Of a stretch of DNA of 39,105 nucleotides, positions 38,619 to 39,105 are shown in pieces. The stretch is from CAYSXS01 sp043817345. Lineage in GTDB: Bacteria; Patescibacteriota; Patescibacteriia; UBA2196. The DNA lies in NCBI GenBank assembly GCA_043817345.1, contig JBDRGZ010000068.1, forward strand, positions 1-39,105, read 5' to 3'. The notes under the pieces are model-generated. The model had not been told where the DNA came from, made no database searches, and saw only the letters and a program-made list of their open reading frames with translations. The first letter of the stretch is position 1. Every line of letters begins with the position of its first letter. Position numbers and translations under genes: made by a program.

Positions 38619-39105
38619 AATCAAAAAAAACAAAACTCCACTATATCATATTTTTTACAGTCTTAATTATTTTTTTATTTCTTTTGATTTTATGGAATTG
38701 GGATTTTAGTGAAAAAGATAAAGAAGTTGTTTGGGGTGCAACTTTTTCCAAGTTACAAGCAGAGGAATTAGGATTAGATTGGGTAGTTGTTTATGGGACA
38801 ATGATAGATGAGTTAAATTTAAAAGTCATCAGGTTGCCAATTTATTGGCCTGATGTTGAACAAAAACCAGGTAAATATGATTTTTCTAGTTATGGCTGGA
38901 TGATAGAAAAAGCAGCTGAAAAAGATATTGAAGTTATGCCTGTTTTAGGTAGAAGAGTTCCTAGGTGGCCAGAGTGTCATGTGCCAGAGATATATATGGA
39001 TTTGTCTGAAAAGGAAATACAAGAAAAAATCTTTAATTTAATTGAAGCAGAAATAAAATATTTTAGAAAGTTTGATAATATTAAAAAATGGCAAGTAGAT
39101 AATGA
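38615..39105 (+). CDS. membrane-anchored glycoside-hydrolase-like protein (partial)
   Basis: 163 residues to the window edge. One N-terminal membrane span (residues about 11-29) then a TIM-barrel start: FSKLQAEELGLDW, VIRLPIYWPDVEQKPGKYDF, DIEVMPVLGRRVPRWPEC and KWQVDN at the edge. This is the pattern of cellulase-superfamily (GH5/GH42-like) enzymes, where the residue after QVDN would be the acid/base Glu. It would act outside the membrane. Family number not assigned. Confidence 0.75.
   Translation, partial: MKSKKTKLHYIIFFTVLIIFLFLLILWNWDFSEKDKEVVWGATFSKLQAEELGLDWVVVYGTMIDELNLKVIRLPIYWPDVEQKPGKYDFSSYGWMIEKAAEKDIEVMPVLGRRVPRWPECHVPEIYMDLSEKEIQEKIFNLIEAEIKYFRKFDNIKKWQVDN

Noticed and set aside
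1..39105. CRISPR array
   Set aside because: No regularly spaced direct repeats with unique spacers and no cas genes were seen.

Overview
The window looks like a piece of a Candidate Phyla Radiation (Patescibacteria) chromosome, most likely a Parcubacteria-type genome. This is inferred from the very AT-rich sequence, small tightly packed genes, short family versions (HrcA of 225 residues), an archaeal-type prolyl-tRNA synthetase, A/T-rich start contexts with few Shine-Dalgarno sites, and the many short palindromic repeats. TGA is used as a stop (for example the ATGA overlaps at hrcA/grpE and 38615), so code 11 applies.

Layout. 1-5059: the end of secA, a small zinc-ribbon gene, then a fermentation module: PduL-type phosphotransacylase, acetate kinase and a two-subunit 2-oxoacid:ferredoxin oxidoreductase (pyruvate to acetyl-CoA to acetyl phosphate to acetate plus ATP). 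5052-7310: recJ and rnhA. 7454-13692: a heat-shock cluster with a CIRCE operator, hrcA, grpE, hsp20, dnaK, a DUF3467 gene and dnaJ. 13753-16907: a membrane protein, a dihydrouridine synthase and cysS. 16966-21158: a cell-surface polysaccharide cluster (three GT2 glycosyltransferases and an O-antigen-ligase-like protein). 21140-31096: housekeeping genes (holB, an Asp-box lipoprotein, frr, rseP, proS, a DD-peptidase, tpiA, fba, a TPR protein). 31104-32123: a tRNA cluster with rpmG. 32124-35221: a decayed accessory region with truncated genes and a long non-coding stretch. 35314-39105: sugar and surface genes (GH1, EamA transporter, GT2, a glycoside-hydrolase-like protein cut by the window edge).

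Three observations stand out. (1) At 31104-31289 a complete tRNA-Thr(GGU) lies inside the D-arm of a second tRNA-Thr(GGU), flanked by the arms of a palindromic repeat. (2) At 11984-12198 and 28295-28514, an atypical tRNA-like gene with the anticodon loop CUUGACA lies beside a roughly 85-nt RNA that has its own promoter and terminator and is extensively complementary to that tRNA. Two independent loci with the same design suggest an undescribed tRNA/antisense-RNA pair. (3) Several families of palindromic repeats have entered genes in frame (secA, dnaK, dus, the ligase, a glycosyltransferase, the DD-peptidase, tpiA) as well as intergenic regions, a terminator and a tRNA, like the Rickettsia palindromic elements.
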